From Leptospira johnsonii (GTDB lineage: Bacteria > Spirochaetota > Leptospiria > Leptospirales > Leptospiraceae), in assembly GCF_003112675.1 (NCBI RefSeq), contig NZ_BFAY01000011.1, forward strand, positions 310,001 through 374,000: a stretch of DNA of 64,000 nucleotides, written 5' to 3'. Made by a program: the position numbers and the translations under genes. Of this stretch, positions 17,265 through 25,863 are shown piece after piece (the stretch's first letter is position 1; every line of letters begins with the position of its first letter). The notes under the pieces are model-generated. The model worked only from the letters and a program-made list of their open reading frames with translations, ran no database searches and was not told the DNA's origin.

Positions 17265-18368
17265 TCAAAATAAAGAAGGAAATAGATCTTCTTCGTCTTC
17301 CGACTTGATCTGGGAATTTTTAGAAGAAGCTTCCGGATGAGAGAGACTTAGCCCCAAAAGTCGGATCGGAAAAATTGATTTACCGGATCCTAATATGAAT
17401 TCTTCCAAAAGTTTGGATCCGATCCGATACAATTCGTTTTTATCTAGAAAGGAATAATCTTCGGTAAGACTTCTAGTCTTCAGCGTGAAGTCGGAAAATT
17501 TGACCTTAAGAGTGATCGTTTTTCCCGGAAAAGGTTTTTGCAGTAGCCTTCTTTCCAATTCCTCCGCGATATCCGAGAGTTCTCTAAATATGTCGGTACT
17601 ATTTTCTAGATCTTTTTGAAAAGTGGATTCTGCCCCTAAGGATTTTCTTTCTCTATAAGGTTCTACCTGTCTATCGTCTAAACCTCTGCATACCGCATAG
17701 AACCAACGACCTGATTTTCCGAAATTTTGATCCAATATCTCCAGACTTTTTGCCTTTAGATCTTTTCCTTTTTTTATCCCAAGTGCATGCATTTTTTTTA
17801 ATGTAACTTTTCCGATCCCGGGAAATACTGAGACATCCAAAGAGTCTATAAATTGTTCGGCTTGTTCAGGACGAACAATCGTCATTCCGTTTGGCTTGTT
17901 TTGGTCGGTGGCGATCTTAGCTAAAAACTTATTGATGGAAACTCCTGCGGATGCGGTTAACTGCGTTTCTTCGAAAATTTTTTCTCTGATCTCTTTTGCG
18001 ACCTGACTTGCGTATGGGATATTTTTCTTATTTTGAGTGACGTCTAAAAATGCCTCATCCAAGGAAAGCATTTCCACAAGGTCTGTGTATTCTAGAAAGA
18101 TCTCTCTGATCTTGGATGATACTTTTCTGTATGCTTCGAAACGAGGAGTTACAAAGATGCCGGAAGGACAAAGTCTTGCCGCCTGGGAACAAGGCATTGC
18201 GGAACGAACTCCGAACTTTCTAGCCTCGTAACTTGCGGCACAAACAACTCCTCTGGAATCCGGGGGACCTCCAACAATGATAGGTTTACCCCGATAAGCC
18301 GGATTATCCCTTTGTTCTACGGAAGCATAAAACGCATCCATATCCACATGTAGAATCTTTCGAATCAT
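17265..18368 (-). CDS. dinB: DNA polymerase IV (Y-family)
   Basis: 367 residues with the Y-family polymerase layout: HVDMDAFYASVEQRDNP at about 7-23 with the first metal Asp, SLDEAFLDVT at about 102-111 with the second acidic pair, and SAGVSINKFLAKIATDQNKPNG at about 141-162. A little-finger domain occupies about 235-345. The last residues DLFPSLF look like a beta-clamp-binding peptide. The enzyme carries out error-prone lesion bypass. A promoter-like TTGACT-16-TAGTAT lies just upstream, and AGGA precedes the ATG at 18368. Confidence 0.95.
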   Translation of the reverse strand: MIRKILHVDMDAFYASVEQRDNPAYRGKPIIVGGPPDSRGVVCAASYEARKFGVRSAMPCSQAARLCPSGIFVTPRFEAYRKVSSKIREIFLEYTDLVEMLSLDEAFLDVTQNKKNIPYASQVAKEIREKIFEETQLTASAGVSINKFLAKIATDQNKPNGMTIVRPEQAEQFIDSLDVSVFPGIGKVTLKKMHALGIKKGKDLKAKSLEILDQNFGKSGRWFYAVCRGLDDRQVEPYRERKSLGAESTFQKDLENSTDIFRELSDIAEELERRLLQKPFPGKTITLKVKFSDFTLKTRSLTEDYSFLDKNELYRIGSKLLEEFILGSGKSIFPIRLLGLSLSHPEASSKNSQIKSEDEEDLFPSLF

Positions 18369-18380
18369 TTCCTGTTATCT

Positions 18381-18408
18381 ATACTAAACGGATATATAGA
18401 TTAGTCAA
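18381..18408 (-). promoter_or_regulatory. candidate sigma-70 promoter of dinB
   Basis: On the minus strand TTGACT (18408-18403) and TAGTAT (18386-18381) are separated by 16 bases and end 12 bases before the dinB ATG. The untranslated leader would be very short. I see no clear TTTG-N5-CAAA LexA box here. Confidence 0.45.
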
Positions 18409-18410
18409 GT

Positions 18411-19139
18411 TTAATCCGAGACCCTAAGATACGTTAAAACATAGACCGACTTTGTACCATTCTTTTTTAAGATCCTGCTTGCTTCGTTTACACTTGCCCC
18501 GGTAGTAAAAACATCGTCTAACAATAATATCTTAGAAGGACAACGCCCCTTCCATTTCGATTTGATTTCCCAAGCAGAATAGGCGTGAAAGAATCTTTCC
18601 GAAAAACTTTTGCCCGCCTGTTTTTCCGGACTTATCTTTGTTAGAGGACTTATTAAAGGAATTTTTAATATCCTCTTTGTTTCTTCATACAATCTGCTAC
18701 TCGGAGAAAATGGCCTGAGAACCGGATTGATAATTTTATTTTTAGAATAACTAGGAAGAAGGATACAAGCATCCAGATCCAAGGTCTTGAGCTTCCTTAA
18801 GATCTTTCTAATCCCCAAGGAAAGAAAAATAGAAACAGGATATTCATGATTCGATTTCAGTTTGTTCAATAATTCTCCCAAAAGATCATTTCTATCCCTA
18901 AGACTAAACTCCTGATCGAAAAATATATTTCTGGAATCGCAAAATCCGCAAACATTAGATACATCCGATAAAGGAGACGAACATACATTACATCTAAACG
19001 AAGGCTTGGAAGTCCGAGAAACGTAGGTACATCTTTTGCAGAGACCGATTTTTAAGGAGAAGAAGTCTTCTCTGCCGCAAATTCCGCAAAGCAAAGGAAA
19101 GAAAAAATCCAAGAGTCGGAGAAAGAATAAAGATCTCAT
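18411..19139 (-). CDS. comF: ComF family protein (phosphoribosyltransferase-like)
   Basis: 242 residues. The N-terminal zinc-ribbon-like region has Cys pairs (CGIC, CKRC, CNVC and CGFC within residues about 18-70), and the C-terminal phosphoribosyltransferase domain has the PRPP-binding loop ILLLDDVFTTGAS at about 204-216. In naturally transformable bacteria ComF assists DNA uptake at the cytoplasmic face; Leptospira are not known to be naturally competent in the usual way, so the role here is uncertain. It lies downstream of nothing on its strand and its stop abuts the dinB promoter. Confidence 0.88.
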   Translation of the reverse strand: MRSLFFLRLLDFFFPLLCGICGREDFFSLKIGLCKRCTYVSRTSKPSFRCNVCSSPLSDVSNVCGFCDSRNIFFDQEFSLRDRNDLLGELLNKLKSNHEYPVSIFLSLGIRKILRKLKTLDLDACILLPSYSKNKIINPVLRPFSPSSRLYEETKRILKIPLISPLTKISPEKQAGKSFSERFFHAYSAWEIKSKWKGRCPSKILLLDDVFTTGASVNEASRILKKNGTKSVYVLTYLRVSD

Positions 19140-19299
19140 AAAATAGGCGGGTGCAGGATGGACTACGCTGCGTGCATTTTTCCCTAATTAGGGTGATCCC
19201 AGAAATCCAACCAGTGCATTCCAACCTTCTCCCCTGCCGAAGGATCCTGAGTTTAGAACATCTTTTATTTATCTTAATTTAATAAATTATTGCCCATTA

Positions 19300-19313
19300 A
19301 ACAAACGTTCGTT
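19300..19313. promoter_or_regulatory. candidate operator palindrome before the first envelope paralogue
   Basis: AACAAACGTTCGTT is a 14-base palindrome with one mismatched pair. It lies 16 bases before the ATG at 19329. The spacing suits a repressor site, but no regulator can be assigned. Confidence 0.3.
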
Positions 19314-19328
19314 CTAATAGACTACGGT

Positions 19329-20633
19329 ATGGGAAGTCCCAATATAAGAATCTGCTTATTAATCCTTTTATTATCTTTGCCTATAACTGTTCTCTTTGCG
19401 GAACAGCAGACCATCTATCTCAGGAGCGGACAGATATTACGCGGAGAAGTGATCCAGCAGACTGCGACTACAATGCAGATCAAGATGGAAGATGGAAAGG
19501 TCAAACAACTCAACAAAAAGGATATCCAAAGAGTCAGCTACAAAGAACCCACAGTCCAAGAAAAAAAGGAATCGGAAGAAAAGATAAAACAACAGACTGC
19601 AGTTGTCGAAGAGCCTCCTCCTCCAACTCCTGAACCTACCAAAAAATCCGAACCAGAAATAGATAAAGGTGCAAGCCCTTATGCAATCGACCAAATTAAA
19701 AGAAAAGATCTAGAATTATATTTCGGCGCAGGCCTTGGGACTTACCGCCCTCCTACGGAATCTTATTTCGATCATGCTAGCGCAAAGATAAACGCCCTAA
19801 ATGGCGTCCCTACTCAGGTAGATGATCCTTTATATAAACGAGGCCTTGCTTATAGCATGGGATTGATCTATTATTGGAAAAAATTCGCATTCGGATTAAC
19901 CGGCAATCATTTCGGCGGAAAGACTTCGGAAAGAATGACTGTGTATGGAGGAAATTCTTCTCTTCAGGAATTTAAAGGAACGTTTCCTGAAAAACAAAAT
20001 TCTTTGAAATTGGACGTTTCCTATCTAGCCTTTAGTAATCAGAGAGTTGATATAAGACCCAGTTTCGGATATTCCCAATTCTGGGGAAAAACGGAAGATA
20101 ATAGTACCACAGCTAACGATTACTTTGCGAACTCATTATTCGATGTAATGAAATTTAATTATAATATTCTGGAGATCTTAAAAGGACCTTCGATCGGAGT
20201 CAAAACGACAATTCGCTTAGGGGAAAGATGGGAGGATCGGATCGAACTTCACTATCTATCTCTCACCGGAGCCCAGTATGCTGCCACTGTAGGAACAACA
20301 GTTACTACGGATGCTTCTTTCTTTGATTATTACCGAACCGATCTAACTACAACATGGACAGCAAAAGGATTTAATTTTTCTAATAAACTATTCTATCGAT
20401 GGACCCCTACCATTTCTTTCTGGGTAGGGATCCAACTATTCGAATGGAAATATTCGGTGAATTCAATAGGTCAGAGATTCCAAGGATTAGGAGATATAAC
20501 ATCGCCTCCCACATTAGATGTGGTCATTCTCAGCAATATTTTGATAGAAACTACAGCAAAATCCACACCTGCTACCAGCAGAGCTTCTTCCTTAGAATTT
20601 GGAGTGATGAAAAGATTCGAGTTATCTCAATAA
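19329..20633 (+). CDS. putative outer-membrane/envelope protein, first of a tandem pair
   Basis: About 434 residues. A cleavable signal peptide ends at LFAEQ (about 25). Residues about 27-65 (TIYLRSGQILRGEV to VKQLNKKDIQRVSY) look like a small SH3/Sm-like beta unit. A Pro/Lys/Glu-rich linker follows (about 70-110) and then a C-terminal beta-rich region of about 310 residues, with alternating strands and SSLEFGVMKRFELSQ at the end, which I read as a beta-barrel. I chose ATG 19329 over TTG 19290 because it gives a signal peptide exactly as long (25 residues to AE) as that of the downstream paralogue. Function unknown; probably surface-related. Confidence 0.72.
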   Translation: MGSPNIRICLLILLLSLPITVLFAEQQTIYLRSGQILRGEVIQQTATTMQIKMEDGKVKQLNKKDIQRVSYKEPTVQEKKESEEKIKQQTAVVEEPPPPTPEPTKKSEPEIDKGASPYAIDQIKRKDLELYFGAGLGTYRPPTESYFDHASAKINALNGVPTQVDDPLYKRGLAYSMGLIYYWKKFAFGLTGNHFGGKTSERMTVYGGNSSLQEFKGTFPEKQNSLKLDVSYLAFSNQRVDIRPSFGYSQFWGKTEDNSTTANDYFANSLFDVMKFNYNILEILKGPSIGVKTTIRLGERWEDRIELHYLSLTGAQYAATVGTTVTTDASFFDYYRTDLTTTWTAKGFNFSNKLFYRWTPTISFWVGIQLFEWKYSVNSIGQRFQGLGDITSPPTLDVVILSNILIETTAKSTPATSRASSLEFGVMKRFELSQ

Positions 20634-20711
20634 GCATAATTTATTTACAAATTCAGATTTATAATATTAAATCATTGCCTCGGACCTTTTGAGATACAGA
20701 ATGCGTTGAAA

Positions 20712-21989
20712 ATGAAATTGTATCCTTTCAGGTCCTTTCTATTATTCATTTTCCTGCTTATACCAATCGCTTCCTTATTTGCAGAAATGAAGACCATCTA
20801 TCTTAAGAATGGTCAGATTATTCGTGCTGAAATATTACAACAGACCGCAACAAACATTTTGATCAAAACTTCCGAAGGAAAAACGATCCAGTTAAATAAG
20901 TTCGAGATCAATACTGTAAGCTTCAACGAACCTGTAAAACTCCCCAAAGAGGAAGAGAAAAAGCAATTCCAAGCGGAACAAACTACTTCTCCTATCCTAG
21001 CGGAAGTTCCGAAGCCTGTCGTAAATTTTCGTATAGACCAACTGAAACGAAACGATTTAGAAGTCCATATCGGTTTAGGAGCAGGAAGATATTCTCCCGA
21101 AACCCAAGGACTACCGGTGCAGATCCAAAACAAAGTCGGACTAGCTTCCGGAACACTTCCTACAGTAATCGATAAGCCTACACATTCCCCTGAATTATCC
21201 GAAACTTATGGAGCAATCTACACTTGGAAAAGATGGTCGGGAGGAATTACCGGATCTTATCTTGGGAATAGGAGCACATATAATAGCCATTCTTATGCAA
21301 GCGGAATGATCTATAGCAACGGAAGCTTTCCGGAAAGACAGAGTTCTTTGAAAAATGAATTGTCCTTCCTCGCGTTTACAAACGAAAGATTCGATTTAAG
21401 GCCCACGATCGGATACCAATACTTCTGGGGACAATCTCAAGATACGAATTTATCCACATCCTATTATATAGATAGCGGATTGTATCTGTATTCTCAAGGT
21501 GTAATGAATTTTAATGAAACACTTAAAGGATATACGATCGGATTAAAAGCAACCATCCGTTTGGGAGAAAGATGGGAAAACAGATTAGAATATCATAATC
21601 TGAATTTGTCCGGTAGTCAGAACGGAAGTATATTATCCTCTCTTGCTCCTACAAATCTGTCCCAGGTAGCATTTATTAAACAAGGACAGAATATCTCTTG
21701 GGATGCACAGGGTTTCCATCTTCTCTATCGATTGGTTTATAGAGTCACTCCTACAATTTCGGTTTACGCAGGATTCCAATTTTATGAGTGGAAATACAGT
21801 CTGAATTCGTATTTCCAAAGCACTTTTTCGTCCAAGGATGGGCTGATCGGAGTGGATTTAAGTAACCCTGGTGCGTATCTAATACAACAAAAGTTAATGG
21901 AAGCAGTAGGAAAGACGGTCAATTCTGAAAGTAGATCGGCCATTTTGGAACTTGGAGTAATGAAACGATTTGAGTTTGTGTCCCAATAA
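20712..21989 (+). CDS. putative outer-membrane/envelope protein, second of a tandem pair
   Basis: About 425 residues and a clear paralogue of the gene before it. It shares the signal peptide with LFAE at residue 25, the SH3-like unit (TIYLKNGQIIRAEI to IQLNKFEINTVSF), the motif RIDQLKRNDLEVH, the strand IRLGERWENRLEYHNLNLSG and the last residues ILELGVMKRFEF. ATG 20712 is preferred to TTG 20706 because it matches the paralogue. The 78-base gap has a TATAAT at 20660-20665 without a good -35, so the pair may be one operon or two units. It is convergent with the TetR gene. Confidence 0.72.
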   Translation: MKLYPFRSFLLFIFLLIPIASLFAEMKTIYLKNGQIIRAEILQQTATNILIKTSEGKTIQLNKFEINTVSFNEPVKLPKEEEKKQFQAEQTTSPILAEVPKPVVNFRIDQLKRNDLEVHIGLGAGRYSPETQGLPVQIQNKVGLASGTLPTVIDKPTHSPELSETYGAIYTWKRWSGGITGSYLGNRSTYNSHSYASGMIYSNGSFPERQSSLKNELSFLAFTNERFDLRPTIGYQYFWGQSQDTNLSTSYYIDSGLYLYSQGVMNFNETLKGYTIGLKATIRLGERWENRLEYHNLNLSGSQNGSILSSLAPTNLSQVAFIKQGQNISWDAQGFHLLYRLVYRVTPTISVYAGFQFYEWKYSLNSYFQSTFSSKDGLIGVDLSNPGAYLIQQKLMEAVGKTVNSESRSAILELGVMKRFEFVSQ

Positions 21990-22009
21990 GTCGGACAAAT
22001 CTGCAAGGG

Positions 22010-22672
22010 CTACTTCTTCTCCAGCGCCCTTCTAATAAAAGACATCATTCCTTTGATAACCTTCTCATCGTTCTCGAAGTCCTTTCCGAGATAAACTTTC
22101 ATTCTTTCTCGATAGTATTCGGTCGCATAAGAGAATTGAAGTATCATAAAAAGGTTATCTATGCAGAAGGCGAAAATTTTCTCGTCCACTTCTTTGCCGA
22201 CAGATCCGGACTTTTTCGCTTCTGCCAATAAGGAAGTATATACCTTAGCAGAAACACTCTCCATATCCGAAGAGAGCCCTCGGATCAGTTCAGAATTTCC
22301 CTCTGCGGTGATCTCATTGTATAAACGAATGATATCTCGATTCTCTCTGGAATGTTTTTGGATAATTCTTAATATTCTTTCAATCTTGCCAAAAAGATCG
22401 CTTTCTTCACTTAAGACTTCTTCCAAAGTTTTTTCCAACTGATGGATCCCGTAACCGACAGCGGTGAGAAAAAAATCCTCTTTCGTATTAAAGTATTTGT
22501 ATAGGGACCCGACGCTGATGCCAGCCTTCTTCGCTATAATATTAGTGTTCGCATTATTGAAACCTCGGTTTGCAAATTCTGCGATCGCTACGGAAAGTAT
22601 TCTGGTCCTTTTTTCTTCCGGGATCTTATCGAAAGTATCTCTATTGTATTTTGAAGCGGTAAATTCAGCCAC
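22010..22672 (-). CDS. TetR/AcrR family transcriptional regulator
   Basis: 220 residues. The N-terminal DNA-binding domain (about 15-62) has IAEFANRGFNNANTNIIAKKAGISVGSLYKYFNTKEDFF, the TetR helix-turn-helix, and the C-terminal part is helical and variable, where ligand would bind. The start is GTG at 22672 with AGGGAAG before it. It is divergent from the aminotransferase-aldolase operon, and the 32-base inverted repeat at 22761-22792 between them is its likely operator. It should repress that operon until a metabolite binds (inference). Confidence 0.9.
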   Translation of the reverse strand: MAEFTASKYNRDTFDKIPEEKRTRILSVAIAEFANRGFNNANTNIIAKKAGISVGSLYKYFNTKEDFFLTAVGYGIHQLEKTLEEVLSEESDLFGKIERILRIIQKHSRENRDIIRLYNEITAEGNSELIRGLSSDMESVSAKVYTSLLAEAKKSGSVGKEVDEKIFAFCIDNLFMILQFSYATEYYRERMKVYLGKDFENDEKVIKGMMSFIRRALEKK

Positions 22673-22760
22673 AGTACTTCCCTATTTTTACTACCTGAGC
22701 GGTTCCTAAGCTACGGAATACGGAAAATTTTCCCGGGAGCTTCTTTTCTATATTTTCTAG

Positions 22761-22792
22761 TTGACAGTGAGTGAGTATTCACTCACTGTCAA
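22761..22792. promoter_or_regulatory. perfect inverted repeat, probable TetR operator
   Basis: Arms TTGACAGTGAGTGA and TCACTCACTGTCAA (14 bases, no mismatch) flank GTAT. It lies 88 bases before the regulator start and 30 bases before the aminotransferase start. A TATATT at 22795-22800 just right of it could be the -10 of the operon promoter, so a bound repressor would cover the polymerase site. Confidence 0.75.
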
Positions 22793-22821
22793 CCTATATT
22801 CCGTAAAAAAAGGAAAAAGAT

Positions 22822-24288
22822 ATGTCTACCGGCTTCGCAATTACCCAATACCCAGACGTAAAAGGGGTTTATAAACAACTTCATGACCTGATTCGCCAGC
22901 CAATTCGGTCCATTAAGAAGAATGAAATGGAGAAGTACCTTCAAGAATATTTTGAAAAGAAATGTGCTAAATCCAAATCCATGATCGCGGAAGCCTCCGA
23001 GTATATTCCTGGCGGAGTGCAACATAACCTTGCATTTAATTATCCCTTCCCTCTCGTTTTCACCAAGGCTTCTGGAGCGCATTTATACGATCTAGACGGG
23101 AACAAATACATAGATTTCTTACAAGCTGGAGGTCCTACAGTTTTAGGAAGTAATCCAAGTAATATTCGTAAGAAGGTTGTCCAACTTCTGGAAACCACTG
23201 GACCAGTGACCGGCTTATTCCATGAATACGAGTTAAGACTTGCGGAGAAGATTGTGGAACATATGCCTTCTGTACAGATGTTCCGTATGTTAGGATCCGG
23301 AACGGAAGCTTGTATGGCATCCATCCGTGTCGCAAGACTTGCTACCAAAAAGAAAAATATAGTTAAGATGGGCGGTGCGTATCACGGTTGGAGCGATCAG
23401 CTTGCTTATGGACTTCGTCTTCCAGGCACAAGACATTTCGAGTCACACGGAATTCCTAAACATGTTTTCAAATATACCCAAGAATTCTATCCGAACGATC
23501 TAAACGCATTAGAAAGAACCTTAAAACGAAACCGTTGGAGAGGCGGCACTGCTGCAGTTATCCTGGAACCGATAGGACCGGAAAGTGGAACTCGCCCTAT
23601 AGATATGGACTTCAATAAAGGAGTCAGAGAGCTTTGCGACAAATACGGAGCATTAATGATTTTTGATGAAGTTGTTACTGCATTCCGTATAGGTCTAAGC
23701 GGAGCACAAGGTTATTACGGAGTCACTCCGGATCTAACCGTATTCGGTAAAGTGGTTGCAGGCGGTTATCCATCCGCGGGCGGATTAGGTGGAAAGAAAG
23801 AATACATGAAGTATCTTTCCGCAGGACTCCAAACCGGCGTGAAAAAGGCTCTTATCGGTGGAACCATGGCCGCCAACCCTCTTAGCTCTGCCGCAGGTTA
23901 TTATACTCTGTTAGAGATCGAAAAACAAAAGGCCTGTGAAAAAGCAGGAAAAGCAGGAGATAGGATCACTGCTGGTTTACAAAAGCTGATTAAGAAGTAT
24001 AATCTACCTTTCGTGGCTTTCAACCAAGGATCTATCTGCCATTTGGAAACAGTTGGTACTATGCTTTTAGAGATCGATGTCAAAAAATTCTGGAAGATCA
24101 AGTCTACGATCAAAGAAGCTCATACTCGGAAAAAAGCAATGGAAGAAATGGGCGCAGCTTATATGGCAGAAGGTATCGTTACGTTAGCAGGAAGCCGCTT
24201 GTATACAAGTGCTGCGGATACCGATGCAGTAATTGACGATGCATTAAAAAGATTCGAAAGAGTTTTCCAAAAAGTCGAAGGTGTATAA
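22822..24288 (+). CDS. class III PLP-dependent aminotransferase (glutamate-1-semialdehyde aminomutase-like)
   Basis: 488 residues. The fold-type I motifs are present: GSGTEACMASIRVARL at about 157-172 (phosphate-binding), GAYHGWSD at about 184-191, IFDEVVTAFR at about 279-288 with the Asp that contacts the PLP nitrogen, and VFGKVVAGGYPSAGG with the Schiff-base Lys at about 310. It resembles HemL-like aminomutases/aminotransferases but has a longer N-terminus (about 60 residues), so it is not the housekeeping hemL. RBS AAGGA precedes the ATG. It is the first gene of a TetR-controlled operon with two class II aldolase-like genes, so a pathway joining transamination and aldol cleavage is likely. 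Confidence 0.88.
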   Translation: MSTGFAITQYPDVKGVYKQLHDLIRQPIRSIKKNEMEKYLQEYFEKKCAKSKSMIAEASEYIPGGVQHNLAFNYPFPLVFTKASGAHLYDLDGNKYIDFLQAGGPTVLGSNPSNIRKKVVQLLETTGPVTGLFHEYELRLAEKIVEHMPSVQMFRMLGSGTEACMASIRVARLATKKKNIVKMGGAYHGWSDQLAYGLRLPGTRHFESHGIPKHVFKYTQEFYPNDLNALERTLKRNRWRGGTAAVILEPIGPESGTRPIDMDFNKGVRELCDKYGALMIFDEVVTAFRIGLSGAQGYYGVTPDLTVFGKVVAGGYPSAGGLGGKKEYMKYLSAGLQTGVKKALIGGTMAANPLSSAAGYYTLLEIEKQKACEKAGKAGDRITAGLQKLIKKYNLPFVAFNQGSICHLETVGTMLLEIDVKKFWKIKSTIKEAHTRKKAMEEMGAAYMAEGIVTLAGSRLYTSAADTDAVIDDALKRFERVFQKVEGV

Positions 24289-24318
24289 CTCTTAAAGTCT
24301 GCTGAATAGGAGAAGAAC

Positions 24319-24975
24319 ATGGAAATAGATAAGGCCAAAAGAACCGTTCGAGATGCAGGGATCCGACTTCTTAAGTCGGGTCTGATTGCAAGAACTTGGG
24401 GAAATATCAGCCAACGTATCGATGAGAATTATTTTGCGATCACTCCTACCGGTAGAACTTATGATGATCTAACGCCGGAAGAGATCGTTCAAGTAAACAT
24501 CCATGATCTAACTCATATCGGAAAGATCAAACCTTCTTATGAGAAAGGACTTCACTCAGCGGCTTACAAACTTCGCCCGACTATAGGTGCAGTAATCCAT
24601 ACTCACCAATTACAAGCTGCGGTGGTAGCGGCTGCGAGAAAAGATGTTCCCGTCCTAAATCCTCAGATGAAAAAGATTATCGGAGGCCCGGTGCTTTGTA
24701 CTGACTATTCTCTTCCCGGAACTAAAAAACTGATCCGAATGGCTATCAATGCTTTAGATAGATCAGGAAGTAAAGCAGTACTTTTAGCAAACCACGGAAC
24801 TCTTTGCGTGGGGAAAGACATGGAAGACGCTTTCCAAGTCGCACTCGAGTTAGAAAGAGTCTGCCAACTATTTATAGAGAAAGAATTCCTAAAAGTTTCC
24901 GGTTACAAAAAAGGAGACAGGGATTCTATCCGCTCTTGGTATCTCAAAAACTATGGACTGGTGAAAACGGCATGA
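24319..24975 (+). CDS. class II aldolase/adducin family protein
   Basis: 218 residues. The zinc-dependent class II aldolase site is intact: Glu75 in SYEKGLH, His94 and His96 in HTHQ, and His159 in LLANHGTLCVG. N-terminal GLIARTWGNISQRID and FAITPTGRTYDDLTPEEIV are the phosphate/substrate-binding strands of the L-fuculose-phosphate aldolase family. The reaction is probably retro-aldol cleavage or epimerisation of a sugar phosphate or a hydroxy acid; the exact substrate is unknown. It lies 30 bases after the aminotransferase and overlaps the next gene by four bases. Confidence 0.9.
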   Translation: MEIDKAKRTVRDAGIRLLKSGLIARTWGNISQRIDENYFAITPTGRTYDDLTPEEIVQVNIHDLTHIGKIKPSYEKGLHSAAYKLRPTIGAVIHTHQLQAAVVAAARKDVPVLNPQMKKIIGGPVLCTDYSLPGTKKLIRMAINALDRSGSKAVLLANHGTLCVGKDMEDAFQVALELERVCQLFIEKEFLKVSGYKKGDRDSIRSWYLKNYGLVKTA

Positions 24976-25628
24976 AAGCTCCAGACAGTCCGATAGATCT
25001 TCAAAAATTTCTCCCTCAATTAGTGAAGGAAGGAATTTTAGCTAAGAACGGATGTGCCAGCGTTAAGATCGGAAAGAGCATTTGGATCACTCCCAAAAAA
25101 GCGGATCTAAATACGCTCGGTAAAAAAACAAAGAATGCTCTTCTGGAGATTCCTTTGGAAGGAAATCAGATCTTTCCAAAAGACATTCCTGATGAAGCTG
25201 CGCAACATCTTTCTCTTTATTTAGCAAGACCCGAATTCAGCGTTATCTTTCATTCTACCCAGGAGAACGTGATGACCTGTTCTATGGCAGGAGAAACTGT
25301 TCGCCCTTACTTGGATGATATGGCTCAAATTGTAGGACCTAACGCAAAAGTAGTGCCTAACTCAAGCGACGAGAAAGGTCTGAAAAAAATTGTCTCGGCC
25401 ATAGGAAGAAGAAACGCAGTATACCTTCAAAACTCCGGAGCATTATGCGCTCATAAAAGTTTAGATGATGCTCATGCAGTCTGTATGGTTTTGGAAAAAG
25501 CAAGCAAAGCCTTTGTAGAATCTCGAATTCTAGGCGGGGGGAAACCGGTTCCTTGGCTAGAAGCGGAAGCAATTCGATTTGTTTATCAAAGAAAATATTC
25601 TAAGCAAGCAGAGAAGAACCGAGGATAG
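24972..25628 (+). CDS. class II aldolase-like protein lacking metal ligands (pseudoenzyme paralogue)
   Basis: 218 residues from the ATG at 24972, which overlaps the stop of the previous gene as ATGA; a longer frame from 24804 exists but runs inside the upstream gene. It is collinear with the upstream aldolase and of the same length: Glu75 in PDEAAQH and His94 in FHSTQEN are kept, but the second His is Thr96 and NHG reads N154-S155-G, so the zinc site is broken. It probably arose by tandem duplication and may act as a partner subunit or a regulator of the active copy (inference). The operon ends here. Confidence 0.85.
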   Translation: MKAPDSPIDLQKFLPQLVKEGILAKNGCASVKIGKSIWITPKKADLNTLGKKTKNALLEIPLEGNQIFPKDIPDEAAQHLSLYLARPEFSVIFHSTQENVMTCSMAGETVRPYLDDMAQIVGPNAKVVPNSSDEKGLKKIVSAIGRRNAVYLQNSGALCAHKSLDDAHAVCMVLEKASKAFVESRILGGGKPVPWLEAEAIRFVYQRKYSKQAEKNRG

Positions 25629-25670
25629 AGGATTCTTGGATCTACTGAAGATCTGAATTTGTTTGAGGGA

Positions 25671-25697
25671 GGCCCCGCCCTCTTCTGGGTGGGGGCC
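25671..25697. repeat. GC-rich hairpin after the aldolase operon
   Basis: GGCCCCGCCC and GGGTGGGGGCC, six bases apart, form a strong imperfect stem 42 bases after the operon stop. The T-run that would make it a terminator (TTTTT at about 25716-25720) is too distant. It looks like an intergenic repeat and is far richer in GC than its surroundings. Confidence 0.45.
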
Positions 25698-25863
25698 GGA
25701 GCGTAGCGGTGGAAATTTTTACACTCTCCATCCCATTATCACAAGAAAGAATCTTTCACAACTAAAATTTACCATCCTCACCTTGTTGGAATTCCAACAA
25801 AAGCAGAGCAAAAACTTTCATTTACAATTCAGTTCCATTCTTTTAGTGGCTCCCATTTTTCAC

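Noticed and set aside
24804..24971. N-terminal extension of the second aldolase-like gene
   Set aside because: It lies inside the first aldolase gene, lacks similarity to the family, and ATG 24972 with the ATGA overlap gives equal length to the paralogue.
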